This document shows, piece after piece, positions 52,481 to 61,873 of a stretch of 64,000 bases of DNA. The DNA comes from CAZWCX01 sp964632945. GTDB lineage: Bacteria; Planctomycetota; MHYJ01; WSZJ01; CAZWCX01. The first letter of the stretch is position 1. Each line of letters opens with the position of its first letter. A program made the position numbers and the translations under genes. Location of the stretch: NCBI GenBank assembly GCA_964632945.1, contig CAZWCX010000016.1:1-64000 (forward strand). Reading direction: 5' to 3'. Below the pieces are notes generated by a model, which saw only the letters and a list, made by a program, of their open reading frames with translations, was not told where the DNA came from and ran no database searches.

Positions 52481-52540
52481 GGGGGGGGGGGCCGACGGGG
52501 GGGTAACATCGTTACAGGGGGGTAACGAATTCGGCGGGGG
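52481..52540 (+). other. Four G-runs, possible G-quadruplex
   Basis: Runs of 11, 7, 6 and 5 G occur within 60 bases (52481-52491, 52497-52503, 52517-52522, 52536-52540). GGGGGGTAAC is repeated, with a GTAAC-ATC-GTTAC palindrome between the second and third runs. The G-rich strand is the non-template strand for the small secreted gene only if transcription reaches rightward; leftward transcripts would carry the C-runs. Confidence 0.55.
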
Positions 52541-52767
52541 AGAAAAGCACGGGAGGCGTGGATCGGGGAACGAAGTCTTTACGCTCCGCAGCCAGACCCA
52601 CGTTGAGGACTTGCCGGCTACAAGAGCGACCTTCCGATCCACGCCTCCCATCAGTGGGGGAGGAGGTAAGTTTGCGTGAGGACCACCGGCCCTCGGATCA
52701 GCTCCCTGGTTAGAACTCGCTTCCGGTCGGCCGTCCGGTTTTCGTTTCGTTTCCCGTTCGGCCACCA
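52530..52767 (-). ncRNA. Candidate structured RNA with its own promoter
   Basis: About 235 bases with no ORF, transcribed leftward from the promoter at 52774-52802. Predicted pieces in order: a 5' hairpin (52759-52766 with 52725-52733), a hairpin GAGGGCC-GGT-GGTCCTC (52678-52694), then a long hairpin closed by a perfect 16-bp stem (52634-52649 with 52551-52566) and extended inside by CGCTC/GAGCG and TAGCC/GGCTG. TGCTTTTCT follows the last stem. It has no SRP GGAA tetraloop, tmRNA ends or RNase P core that I can see. A 6S-like RNA or a new class is possible; a leader of the 52290 gene is the alternative. Confidence 0.55.
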
Positions 52768-52773
52768 CACATA

Positions 52774-52802
52774 ATTATATCCGACCCAGGCCACTTTGGC
52801 AA
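52774..52802 (-). promoter_or_regulatory. Strong promoter for the candidate ncRNA
   Basis: Minus strand: TTGCCA (52802-52797), 17-base spacer, perfect TATAAT (52779-52774). It is the only perfect -10 on this strand in the region and has no ORF just downstream. Confidence 0.75.
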
Positions 52803-53014
52803 GCCCCAAGGTAATAATTATTCATCTTTTTGGGTGACGGGTCCGAAACGATCGTGTGGATGCAAGGCTTGTTGCGTTATTGTGTTGCGATTTCAGTGGT
52901 TTGCGAGGCAGGACTCCGGCGCACGTCGTCCTCGATTTGCCGAATTTTTGCTGTTGCCGGACGCACCGGTCTGCTAGGTTTCCTTCGCCGAGTCGCGGGT
53001 CGAGCCCTCTGCCG

Positions 53015-54073
53015 ATGCCTGAACAAACACCATCGCCATCCGGACTGACCAAGACGGGCCGCCTCTGGGTCGGGACCGCGGGTTGGTCCTACGAGGACTG
53101 GGCGGGGATCGTCTACCCCCAGCCGGCCCCGCGGGGATTCCGCCCGTTGGAGTACCTGGCCGGCTTCTTTGACTGTATCGAGGTCAACGTCACCTTCTAC
53201 CGACTGCCGGACCGGCGATGGGTGGAAGGGTGGATCCGGCAGGTTCGAGACCGCCGCGAGTTTCAGTTCCTGATCAAGCTGCATCAAGAGTTTACCCACG
53301 GTTCGGAGCCCTGGGAGCGTGCGCGGGCACGCGAGTTCCAGGAACCGCTGGCGCCCCTCCGCGAGGCCGGGCGTTGGGCCGCCCTGCTGGTCCAACTCCC
53401 GTGGTCGGCCCGTGAGGACGACCGCACCCGGGACCGGTTGAAGCGCATTGCCGAGGCCTTTTCCGGCGTGCCGCGCGTCCTGGAAGTCCGGCATGCCTCC
53501 TGGGGCACGGCCGAAGCACGGGAATGGATGCGCCGCCACGGCTACGAGTTCTGCAATATCGACCAACCGGCGCTCCGGGACTGCCTGGGGCCGTCGGATC
53601 ACACCACGGGAGACCTCGGCTACGTGCGACTGCACGGTCGCAATCGTGAGACCTGGTTTCAGGAGGATGCCGGGCGGGACCGCCGATACGACTATCTCTA
53701 CTCCGACTCGGAGCTGGAGGAGTGGGTTCCGCGCATTCGCGCGTTGCTGGCTGCGGCGCCGAATGTCTACGTCATCGGCAACAACCACTACCGGGGAAAG
53801 GCCCCCGCCAACGCCTTGCAGCTGCAGGCCAAGGTCACCGGCGAGAAGGTACGGATCCCGCCGCCGCTCCGCAAGGCGTACCCCGAACTGACCGACATCG
53901 CGCGTCCGGACCCCCCAGGCGATGCACCGCCTCCGGGACCGGGGGGGGGGACGAAGCGCGACTCCGGAACGGCGTCGCCTGCGCCTGGCCGCGGGAGGGG
54001 AAAGCGAGGACCGCGTCGGGGCGCCGGGCAGCGTCCGGATCAGCCGGGACTGTTCGACGCCCTCGAGGGCTGA
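53015..54073 (+). CDS. DUF72 (YecE-family) protein
   Basis: A 352-residue cytoplasmic protein. RLWVGTAGWSYEDWAGIVYP is the DUF72 N-terminal signature. FFDCIEVNVTFYRLPDRRWV, the EFQFLIKLHQEFTH strand, LEVRHASW, GYVRLHGRN and YVIGNNHYRGKAPANALQL follow in the family's TIM-barrel order. The role of DUF72 is unknown, though the barrel resembles sugar isomerases and endonuclease IV. A basic disordered tail (about 295-345) is extra. The start ATG 53015 is chosen over an in-frame upstream extension in non-coding DNA. It converges with the opp operon. Confidence 0.9.
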   Translation: MPEQTPSPSGLTKTGRLWVGTAGWSYEDWAGIVYPQPAPRGFRPLEYLAGFFDCIEVNVTFYRLPDRRWVEGWIRQVRDRREFQFLIKLHQEFTHGSEPWERARAREFQEPLAPLREAGRWAALLVQLPWSAREDDRTRDRLKRIAEAFSGVPRVLEVRHASWGTAEAREWMRRHGYEFCNIDQPALRDCLGPSDHTTGDLGYVRLHGRNRETWFQEDAGRDRRYDYLYSDSELEEWVPRIRALLAAAPNVYVIGNNHYRGKAPANALQLQAKVTGEKVRIPPPLRKAYPELTDIARPDPPGDAPPPGPGGGTKRDSGTASPAPGRGRGKRGPRRGAGQRPDQPGLFDALEG

Positions 54074-54079
54074 ACCCGA
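54063..54079. other. Convergence point of DUF72 and opp transcripts
   Basis: The DUF72 stop lies here. In the 159-base gap that follows, GCGGAGC-CCG-GCTCCGC (54163-54179) is a perfect 7-bp hairpin that may act as a bidirectional terminator, although no U-tract follows. Confidence 0.3.
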
Positions 54080-54232
54080 CGCGGCCGCGTCCCCGGGTCC
54101 GGGCCCGGCCGCGCGCCGGCGCGGGAGCCCCGCCCTTCGAGCCGCCGTCGCCCGCCCGCGGAGCGGAGCCCGGCTCCGCGCCCGCCCCGTCCGGGAGAAC
54201 GGCCGCCGTCATCCGCGCGCGGGGCGCAGGGC

Positions 54233-55291
54233 TCAGGCCGGCGGTGCGGCGTCTGCCGGACTCGCGCCGGCGTGGCCGACTGCCGCGGGGGTCGGCGTGC
54301 CGGCCACGTGAAGCCAGCATGCCACCCGATGGCCGGGACTCGTCTCCACCATGGGCGGATCCTCGTGCTCGCACTCCGGCCGACGTTCGGGGCAGCGGCT
54401 GAAGAACCGGCAGCCGCGGTACTCTCGATCCGGCGCCGGCAGGTCTCCGGTCAACAAGACCCGCCGGCGGGCCCGTTCCACCTTCGGGTCCGGGATCGGA
54501 ATGGCGGAGAGCAGCGCGCGAGTGTACGGATGGAGGGGGTCACGGTAGATCTTCCCGGCGTCGGCGATCTCGACGATGCGGCCCAGGTACATGACCGCGA
54601 CCCGATCCGAGAAGTGACGCACGACGGCCAGATTGTGCGCGATCAAGCAGTAGGTGAGCCCGAAGCCCTCGCGCAGGTCCAGCAGGAGATTGAGGACCTG
54701 GGCCTGAATCGACACGTCGAGGGCGCTGACCGGTTCATCGGCGAAGATCAGCTGCGGACGGAGCGCGAGCGCCCGGGCGATGCCGATGCGCTGCCGCTGG
54801 CCCCCCGAGAACTCGTGCGGGTAGCGGTTCAGGAAGTTCGGGTTGAGGCCGACCCGCTCGAGCAACCCGCGCACCTCCTGGAGTCGTTCCGCGCCCGTTC
54901 CCTTGCCGAAGTTGCGCAGCGGCTCCTCGACGATCTGGGCCACCGTCATGCGTGGGTTCAGGCTGGCGTACGGGTCCTGGTAGATGAGCTGGAGCTTTGC
55001 GCGCGTCGCGCGCAGCGCCTCGCCTTCCAGGGTTGTGAGCTCCTCGCCGTCGAAACGGACCGCGCCGGCGGTGGGTCGGTGGAGTTGCAGGACGACCCGG
55101 GCCGTCGTCGATTTTCCGCACCCGCTTTCGCCGACCAGTCCCAGCGTCTCGCCCCGGCGGATGTCGAAGTCGATGCCGTCGACGGCGCGCACCGCGCCCA
55201 CTTCCTTTTGGAAGAAGATCCCCCGCAGGATCGGAAAGTGTTTCTTGAGCCCCTTGACCTCGAGGAGGGGGGCGGCCGCGGGTTCGGTCAT
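54233..55291 (-). CDS. oppF: Oligopeptide/dipeptide ABC transporter ATP-binding protein F
   Basis: A 352-residue ATPase energising peptide import. Walker A LVGESGCGKSTTAR; the signature FSGGQRQRIGIARAL; Walker B LIFADEPVSALDVS; the H-loop CLIAHNLAV. The C-terminal CRFFSRCPERRPECE is the Cys-rich oligopeptide_ABC motif, which binds an Fe-S cluster in some homologues. Alternating loading-site residues appear intact. Last gene of the operon, 12 bases after oppD. The Ala/Pro tail is short. Confidence 0.94.
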   Translation of the reverse strand: MTEPAAAPLLEVKGLKKHFPILRGIFFQKEVGAVRAVDGIDFDIRRGETLGLVGESGCGKSTTARVVLQLHRPTAGAVRFDGEELTTLEGEALRATRAKLQLIYQDPYASLNPRMTVAQIVEEPLRNFGKGTGAERLQEVRGLLERVGLNPNFLNRYPHEFSGGQRQRIGIARALALRPQLIFADEPVSALDVSIQAQVLNLLLDLREGFGLTYCLIAHNLAVVRHFSDRVAVMYLGRIVEIADAGKIYRDPLHPYTRALLSAIPIPDPKVERARRRVLLTGDLPAPDREYRGCRFFSRCPERRPECEHEDPPMVETSPGHRVACWLHVAGTPTPAAVGHAGASPADAAPPA

Positions 55292-55303
55292 CCGGGCGAT
55301 CCC

Positions 55304-56286
<983 letters not shown>

Positions 56287-56290
<4 letters not shown>

Positions 56291-57708
56291 GGCCGCCCCC
56301 GCATTTGGGGATCGAGGGCGTCGCGCAGTCCGTCCCCCAGGAAGTTGAGCGAGAAGAGCGTCAGGGCCATGGCGAAGGACGGCGCGGCCAGCAGCCACCA
56401 TCGGTCGCCGCCGTGCCCCAGCGCCATGCGGCCGTAGTCCACCAGCGCGCCCCAGGACGCCAGATTCTCGCCCTGGTATTGCACCGCCAGGCCGATGAAC
56501 GCCAGGAACGACTCCTGCAGGATGACGGTCGGCACCGTGAGCGTCGTGTACACCACCACCACGCCCAGCGTATTGGGAATCAGGTGACGGAAGAGGATGC
56601 CCAGATGGGGCGTTCCCGCCATGCGCGCCGCCTCGATGAATTCCTTCTCCTTGAGACTCAGCACCTGCCCGCGCACGATCCGCGCCATGGTCAGCCACTG
56701 CACCGCGCCGAGCGCGATGAAGAGGATCACGAGATCGCGGCCGAAGAAGACGAGCAGGAGGATCACCAGGAACATGTACGGAAGGGCGAAGAGGATGTCG
56801 ACGATGCGCATCAGCACCGCGTCGACACGACCGCCGGCGTACCCGCTCACCGCCCCGTACACGACGCCGATCAGCACCGTCACGATGGTGGCGAGCAGTC
56901 CGACGAGGAGGGAGATGCGCCCGCCGTAGATCGTCCGGGAAAGGTTGTCCCGACCGCTTGCATCCGTGCCGAGCAGGTGGGTGTGGACGATCGCCTTCCC
57001 GTCGCGCGCGATGCTCAGGACGTTGCGGCCCTGAATATCCATGGTTTCGATCGGGGCGCCGTCCCGTTTCAATTCGATGACCCGATCGCCGTCAAGGACG
57101 GCTTCGAGGGTGAAGGCCGCCCCCGGCTGCTTCCGGAGCGCCACCACCCGCAGAACCCAGCGGCCCGCCTTGACCATGACCGCCAGGGGCGGGGGCAAGT
57201 CCTGTCCGGCCTCCAGCACCAGGTCCCGCGGCAGCGGCTCCCCCCCTTCGGTCTCCAGTTCGTCCTGTTCGTTCTCCAGCGCGAACCGGGGCAGGCGCAC
57301 CGCGCCCCGCTCCTGCCGGATCTCGGTCAGCCGCGTCCCGCTCCCCTTGAGGACCAGGATCTCCGGCTCGCGTCGCTCGATCTCGAGCCGAAGCGTCTTG
57401 CGTCCGGCGCCCGAAACCGCCGAGTCGGGGGCCCGGGCGGGCTTGCCCACTGCGAATTCGAGCATGTTCGTCACTTCGGGGTGCGTATAGCCGGGGGGTT
57501 GCGGCCCGATCCAGAGCTCCTGGTACGAGGCGTCGAACGGGGCGAACGTCTCGGCGAAGATGGAAACCACGCTCATGATCGCGACCACCCAGGTCCCGAA
57601 CATGGCCATCCGGTTCTTCTTGAGCCGGAGCCAGGCATCGCGCCAGGGGCCTCGCCCGCCGGGGGCGGCCTCCGCGGGCGTCGGGTCGGGTTGGGATGCG
57701 TCGGTCAC
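56287..57708 (-). CDS. oppC: Peptide ABC transporter permease C with large insert
   Basis: A 473-residue permease, longer than usual OppC (about 300). The first helix (about 35-55, MAMFGTWVVAIMSVVSIFAE) is normal. About 55-240 is an inserted, mostly beta region rich in Glu/Arg (KTLRLEIERREPEILVLKGS, AGRWVLRVVALRKQPGAAF) that should lie in the periplasm. From HLLGTDASGRDNLSRTIYGG on, the classic OppC core with the EAA loop (EFIEAARMAGTPHLGILFRH) continues to the end. The insert could recognise the binding protein or cargo. Overlaps oppD by ATGA. Confidence 0.93.
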
Positions 57709-57720
57709 GGGCGCGCCTGC

Positions 57721-58641
57721 CTAGGAGTAGCGGATGCGCGGGTCGAGGAACCCGTAGAGGATGTCGACTACGAGGTTGAACCCGATGAGCAGCGTCCCGT
57801 ACAGGATGACGGTCCCGGATACGAGCGTGTAGTCGCGATTGAACGCGCTCTCCACGAATTCGCGACCGATGCCGGGGACGCCGAAGATCTTCTCGACCAC
57901 GAGGGAGCCGGTGAGGACCTGGGCCATCGCCGGTCCCAGGAACGACACGACGGGGAGCATGGCCCCCTTCAGGGCGTGGCGCAGGACGACGACGGTCTCG
58001 CGCAGGCCCTTGGCCCGGGCCGTGCGGATGTAGTCCTGGTTGATGATCTCGAGCATCCCGGCGCGCGTGAGCCGCGCGATGCGCGAGGCGAACGGCAGCG
58101 ACAGGGTGATCGCCGGCAGGATGAGGTCGCGTGGGAAATTGCCCCAGCCGGTGACCGGGAACCACCCCAGATACAGGGAAAAGAGCAGCACCAGCAGGGG
58201 GCCGATGACGAAGGTGGGCACCGCGAGTCCGATCATGGCGATGGTCATCGAGCCGTAGTCGAACATCGAATTCCGGCGCACGCCGGCGATGATTCCGGCC
58301 GCCAGGCCGATCAGCAGCGCCAGCAGGACCGAGACCGTGCCCAGCAGGGCCGACGCCGGCAGGTGCTGCGCCAGAATCTCGTTCACCGTGCGGGTCTTGT
58401 GCTTGTAGGAGGGCCCCAGGTCGAAGCGGGCCAGGTCACCCAGGTAGCGCAGGTATTGGATCAACACCGGCTTGTCGAGGTCGTACTTGGCGCGCAGGTT
58501 CGCCTCGATTTCGGGCGGGAGCGAGCGCTCGCCGCTGAACGGTCCCCCGGGGGCCGCGCGCATCATGAAGAACGATGCGGTGATCAGCACCCAGAGGACC
58601 AGCGGCATCCAGAGGAGGCGCCGGAGGACGTATCGTGCCAT
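57721..58641 (-). CDS. oppB: Peptide ABC transporter permease B
   Basis: A 306-residue inner-membrane permease of normal length. MARYVLRRLLWMPLVLWVLI is the usual OppB beginning, which decides ATG 58641 over 58722. Six hydrophobic segments; the EAA-type loop INQDYIRTARAKGLRETVVV contacts the ATPases. Lies 20 bases after oppA and 12 before oppC. Confidence 0.94.
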   Translation of the reverse strand: MARYVLRRLLWMPLVLWVLITASFFMMRAAPGGPFSGERSLPPEIEANLRAKYDLDKPVLIQYLRYLGDLARFDLGPSYKHKTRTVNEILAQHLPASALLGTVSVLLALLIGLAAGIIAGVRRNSMFDYGSMTIAMIGLAVPTFVIGPLLVLLFSLYLGWFPVTGWGNFPRDLILPAITLSLPFASRIARLTRAGMLEIINQDYIRTARAKGLRETVVVLRHALKGAMLPVVSFLGPAMAQVLTGSLVVEKIFGVPGIGREFVESAFNRDYTLVSGTVILYGTLLIGFNLVVDILYGFLDPRIRYS

Positions 58642-58661
58642 GGTGAACCGCGAGCCCTCTG

Positions 58662-60263
58662 CTAATCCTCGCTGAGCCAGATGTGCTGGAAGGGGTGATG
58701 GTCGCGGATGTTCGGGTACCACCCCTGCACAGTGGCCCGGATCATGCCCTTGTTGACGTAGTAGTAGATCGGGAGGATCGGGAGTTCCTCCTGGCAGAGG
58801 ATGCGCTCGGCCTCGCGGAACTGGTCCATGCGCTTCTTCGGATCCGGTTCATTCGCGGCCTGGGCGATCAGTCCGTCATAGCGCGGATTCGACCAGCCGG
58901 TGTTGTTGTTCCCCCCGTCGGTCACGAACATGTCGAGGAAGGTGTTCGGATCGGTGTAGTCGCCGATCCAGCCGGCGCGGGCGATCTGGTAATTGAGGTG
59001 GTCGACGTTGTCGAGGTAGACCTTCCACTCCGTATTGTAGAGGCCGACGGTGACCCCGAGGTTCTCCTTCCACATCTGCACGATCGCCTCGGCGATCTGC
59101 TTGTGGGACTCGCTCGTGTTGTACAGCAGATCGACCTTGGGGAAGCCCTTCCCCTCCGGGAAGCCGGCCTCCGCGAGCAACCGGCGCGCCTCCTTGCGAT
59201 CGAATTTCAGTCCTTCGATGCTCGCATAGCCGGGGATCCCCGGAGGGACGTGGCCGCCGGCGGGGATCTCTCCCGCTTTGGTCACGTCGCGGCAGATCAC
59301 CTCGCGATCGATCGACAGGGCGAAGGCCTTGCGCACCCGGAGGTCGTTGAACGGAGACTTGGTCGTGTTGACCCGGTAGAAGTAGCTCCCCAGGTACGGA
59401 AAGGCGAAATAGTCCGGATGCCGCTTGATCTCGTCGATGCGCGGCACCGGCACCGTGCGGATCCAGTCGCACTCCCCGGCGAGGTATTTGTTGTACGCCA
59501 CGTCGTTGTCGTCGATGGTCAGCGCCCGGATGCGGGTCAGGCGCACCTGAGCGGCGTTCCAGTATTTTGGATTGCGCTCGAGGATCAGGTGTTCGCGCGG
59601 CTTCCACTCCTTGAGGACGAAGGGTCCGTTGTTGACGATGTGTTCCGGACGGATCCACTGGTCCTTGTGCTTCTCGACCGTGGCCCGGTGGACGGGCATG
59701 AGGGTCTCGAAACAGCACAAATCGAGGAAGTATGCGCAGACCCGCTCCAAGGTAATCACGACGGTTTGCGGGTCGGGGGCCGCGATGCCCAGGTTCTCGA
59801 GGCCGGTGATCTTCTTCTTGTTGATCGCCTCCGCATTTTTGATCGGGTAAAGCATGTACGCGTACTGCGACGCGGTGGCGGGATCGACGGCGCGCCGGAA
59901 AGACCAGACGAAGTCTTGGGCCGTGACCGGGTCGCCGTTCGTCCAGGATCCGTTGGCGCGCAACTTGAACGTATAGGTCAGGCGATCGGGCGAGATTTCC
60001 CACGATTCCGCGGCGCCGGGCAGCGGCTCGAGGGTCTCCGGGTGGTGGATGCACAGCCCCTCGAAGAGGGCAGTGGCGAGGGTATGTTCCGGGACCCCGG
60101 TCATGATGGTCGGATCCAGCGTCTCGGGTTCCGCATTGACGTTGAAGACGAAGACCTGCTTCTCGGGTGGGAGCGGCGTCGGGCCGGCGTCCTGGGCGCG
60201 GGCGGCGGGGGACAGGGCGGCTCCAGCGGCGAGGAGCAGGGCGGCGAAGCGGGCGAAGCGCAT
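58662..60263 (-). CDS. oppA: Periplasmic oligopeptide-binding protein
   Basis: A 533-residue extracytoplasmic solute-binding protein family 5 member. Signal peptide 1-23. VFNVNAEPETLDPTIMTGVP begins the mature lobe; the family signature segment LTYTFKLRANGSWTNGDPVT is near 92-112. FALSIDREVICRDVTKAGE and YNTEWKVYLDNVDHLNYQIA mark the core. There is no lipobox, so it should be free in the periplasm. It delivers peptides to the OppBCDF channel encoded next. First gene of the operon, with its own promoter. Confidence 0.95.
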   Translation of the reverse strand: MRFARFAALLLAAGAALSPAARAQDAGPTPLPPEKQVFVFNVNAEPETLDPTIMTGVPEHTLATALFEGLCIHHPETLEPLPGAAESWEISPDRLTYTFKLRANGSWTNGDPVTAQDFVWSFRRAVDPATASQYAYMLYPIKNAEAINKKKITGLENLGIAAPDPQTVVITLERVCAYFLDLCCFETLMPVHRATVEKHKDQWIRPEHIVNNGPFVLKEWKPREHLILERNPKYWNAAQVRLTRIRALTIDDNDVAYNKYLAGECDWIRTVPVPRIDEIKRHPDYFAFPYLGSYFYRVNTTKSPFNDLRVRKAFALSIDREVICRDVTKAGEIPAGGHVPPGIPGYASIEGLKFDRKEARRLLAEAGFPEGKGFPKVDLLYNTSESHKQIAEAIVQMWKENLGVTVGLYNTEWKVYLDNVDHLNYQIARAGWIGDYTDPNTFLDMFVTDGGNNNTGWSNPRYDGLIAQAANEPDPKKRMDQFREAERILCQEELPILPIYYYVNKGMIRATVQGWYPNIRDHHPFQHIWLSED

Positions 60264-60308
60264 GCGGGACCCTCGAGAAAAAGTAAAGCGGCTTCCCGTG
60301 GTGGGGCC

Positions 60309-60337
60309 ATCCTAGGGACCCCGTGGGGTCGTGTCAA
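60309..60337 (-). promoter_or_regulatory. Promoter of the opp operon
   Basis: Minus strand: TTGACA (60337-60332), 17-base spacer, TAGGAT (60314-60309), giving a leader of about 40 bases to the oppA ATG. Confidence 0.75.
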
Positions 60338-60484
60338 GCGGCCGGCGCCGGGCCGGCGCGCGGTCCTCTGCGGAGGGCCGGTCGGCTTCGGGTGCGGCCG
60401 AAGAAGGGGCCGCCGGAGGTTCCGGCGGCGGGGGCCCATCGCACCCTCCGCAACGCGAACCGTCCGACGGACATTCCGGAAATC

Positions 60485-61873
60485 CTAGATCTCCGGGTCG
60501 CCCCACTCGGGCAGGAGCGGGGACTCCGGCTTGGGAGAGGGGGAGGGGGCGGCGGCCCCGGCCGGGTCCGTCGGGGCCGGCGGAGGTCCTGCCGGCGGCG
60601 CGTCGGAGTCGGTCCCGGGATCCTCGGCGGGGGGCACCGGCGACGCTGCGGGGGGCAATTCCGGGCCCGGCGACGTCGCGGGCGAACCGGGTTCGCGGTC
60701 TTGCCGCGAGTCCGACGGGCGGGCCGGCGCGGACTCGTGCCCGGCCGCCGCCTCCGGGGGTCCCGCGGGCGCCGGTGCCCGGGGCTCTCCCGCCGGGCCG
60801 GGATCCGACGGCGGGGTGGCCGCGGACGGTTCCGGGGGGCGTGGCGCCACGGATTCCTCCGTCCCGGGGACGAAGGGCGGGAGCGCACCCGCCGGCGCCT
60901 CGGCGCCCCGGACGCGGTCCCGTTGCGCCCAGAGGGCCTTGAGTCCGGCCTCGGCGGCGCTCCGAATCGCCTGGATTTCGCGACCGAAGGCGAGCAGCTG
61001 CCACCGCATCCGGTGCACGTCCGCCTCCGGGCTGCCGGCCGCCGGCAGGCCGGCGAGTTCCTCGTCGGTTGCCCTCCCCGACTCCGTCCGCGCCAGTCCG
61101 AGCAGGCCGAGTCCGGCCTGGGCGCGCGCGACGGAGGTGCGCAGGTCCGGCAGGGCGCGACTCTGGATGCGGTGCAGGGTCTCCCGCAGCGGGGCGCCGG
61201 ATGACTCGCGGCCGACCGAGGACCGACCCAGGCCGCCGATCAATCCGAAGCTCGGCGCGGAGATGTCGCCGCTGGTGGCGGCGGAGGACTCGACCGCGCG
61301 CACCAGGGTGTCGATCTGGGCCCCCGCGGTCTTCAGCGACTCGAGGTGGCGTCCGGCATGCGCGAGCAGTTCCACGTACAGGCGGCCGGGAAGCTCGGCC
61401 TCGAAGCGCCGGAATGGCTCCGGGCCGTCGAGCGCCTCGAACCGGGTGCGCAAGGTGCCGGCGTCCCAGGCCTCCCAGCGCGCCGCCGAGTCGATCAGGA
61501 CCTCCAGGCGGGCGCGCAATTCTTCGCGCAGCGCCCGAATCTTGCGGAAGAGGGCGTTCACGGACTCGAGAGCCGCCTCGCTTTCCGCCATCGCCTCCTG
61601 CGCCGTCCGGACCGCGGGCGAGTCGACTTCCGCGCCGGACGAGGCCGGCGTCCCGAAGAGTCCGGCGAACAGCCCCGCCAACCCTCTCGGCGCGGGCCGC
61701 GCCGCGCGCCGGGCGGCTTCCACCGCCTGCCGGCGATCCTCGATCTCCAGGTAGAGCCCCGCCATCCGTTCCTGCAGCGCGGCGTCTCCCCCGCAGTCCA
61801 CGAGCAGCCCGTCCACCTCCCGGCGCCCGGCGGCGATGCGGTCCAGGAGCGGCAGCAACTCGTCGTCTTTCAT
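60485..61873 (-). CDS. Helical protein with long Pro/Ala-rich tail
   Basis: A 462-residue protein not recognised. The first about 330 residues are mostly helical with coiled-coil-like stretches (MAGLYLEIEDRRQAVEAARR, FRKIRALREELRARLEVLID). From about 330 it is a disordered Pro/Ala/Glu/Ser tail ending LPEWGDPEI. No signal peptide. Its ATG overlaps the stop of the MgtC/DUF4010 gene (ATGA), so it is made together with that transporter-like protein. Function unknown. Confidence 0.75.
   Translation of the reverse strand: MKDDELLPLLDRIAAGRREVDGLLVDCGGDAALQERMAGLYLEIEDRRQAVEAARRAARPAPRGLAGLFAGLFGTPASSGAEVDSPAVRTAQEAMAESEAALESVNALFRKIRALREELRARLEVLIDSAARWEAWDAGTLRTRFEALDGPEPFRRFEAELPGRLYVELLAHAGRHLESLKTAGAQIDTLVRAVESSAATSGDISAPSFGLIGGLGRSSVGRESSGAPLRETLHRIQSRALPDLRTSVARAQAGLGLLGLARTESGRATDEELAGLPAAGSPEADVHRMRWQLLAFGREIQAIRSAAEAGLKALWAQRDRVRGAEAPAGALPPFVPGTEESVAPRPPEPSAATPPSDPGPAGEPRAPAPAGPPEAAAGHESAPARPSDSRQDREPGSPATSPGPELPPAASPVPPAEDPGTDSDAPPAGPPPAPTDPAGAAAPSPSPKPESPLLPEWGDPEI

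Noticed and set aside
52530..52767. Known housekeeping RNAs (SRP RNA, tmRNA, RNase P)
   Set aside because: No GGAA-capped domain IV, no tRNA-like ends, and no RNase P conserved core were found in the stretch.
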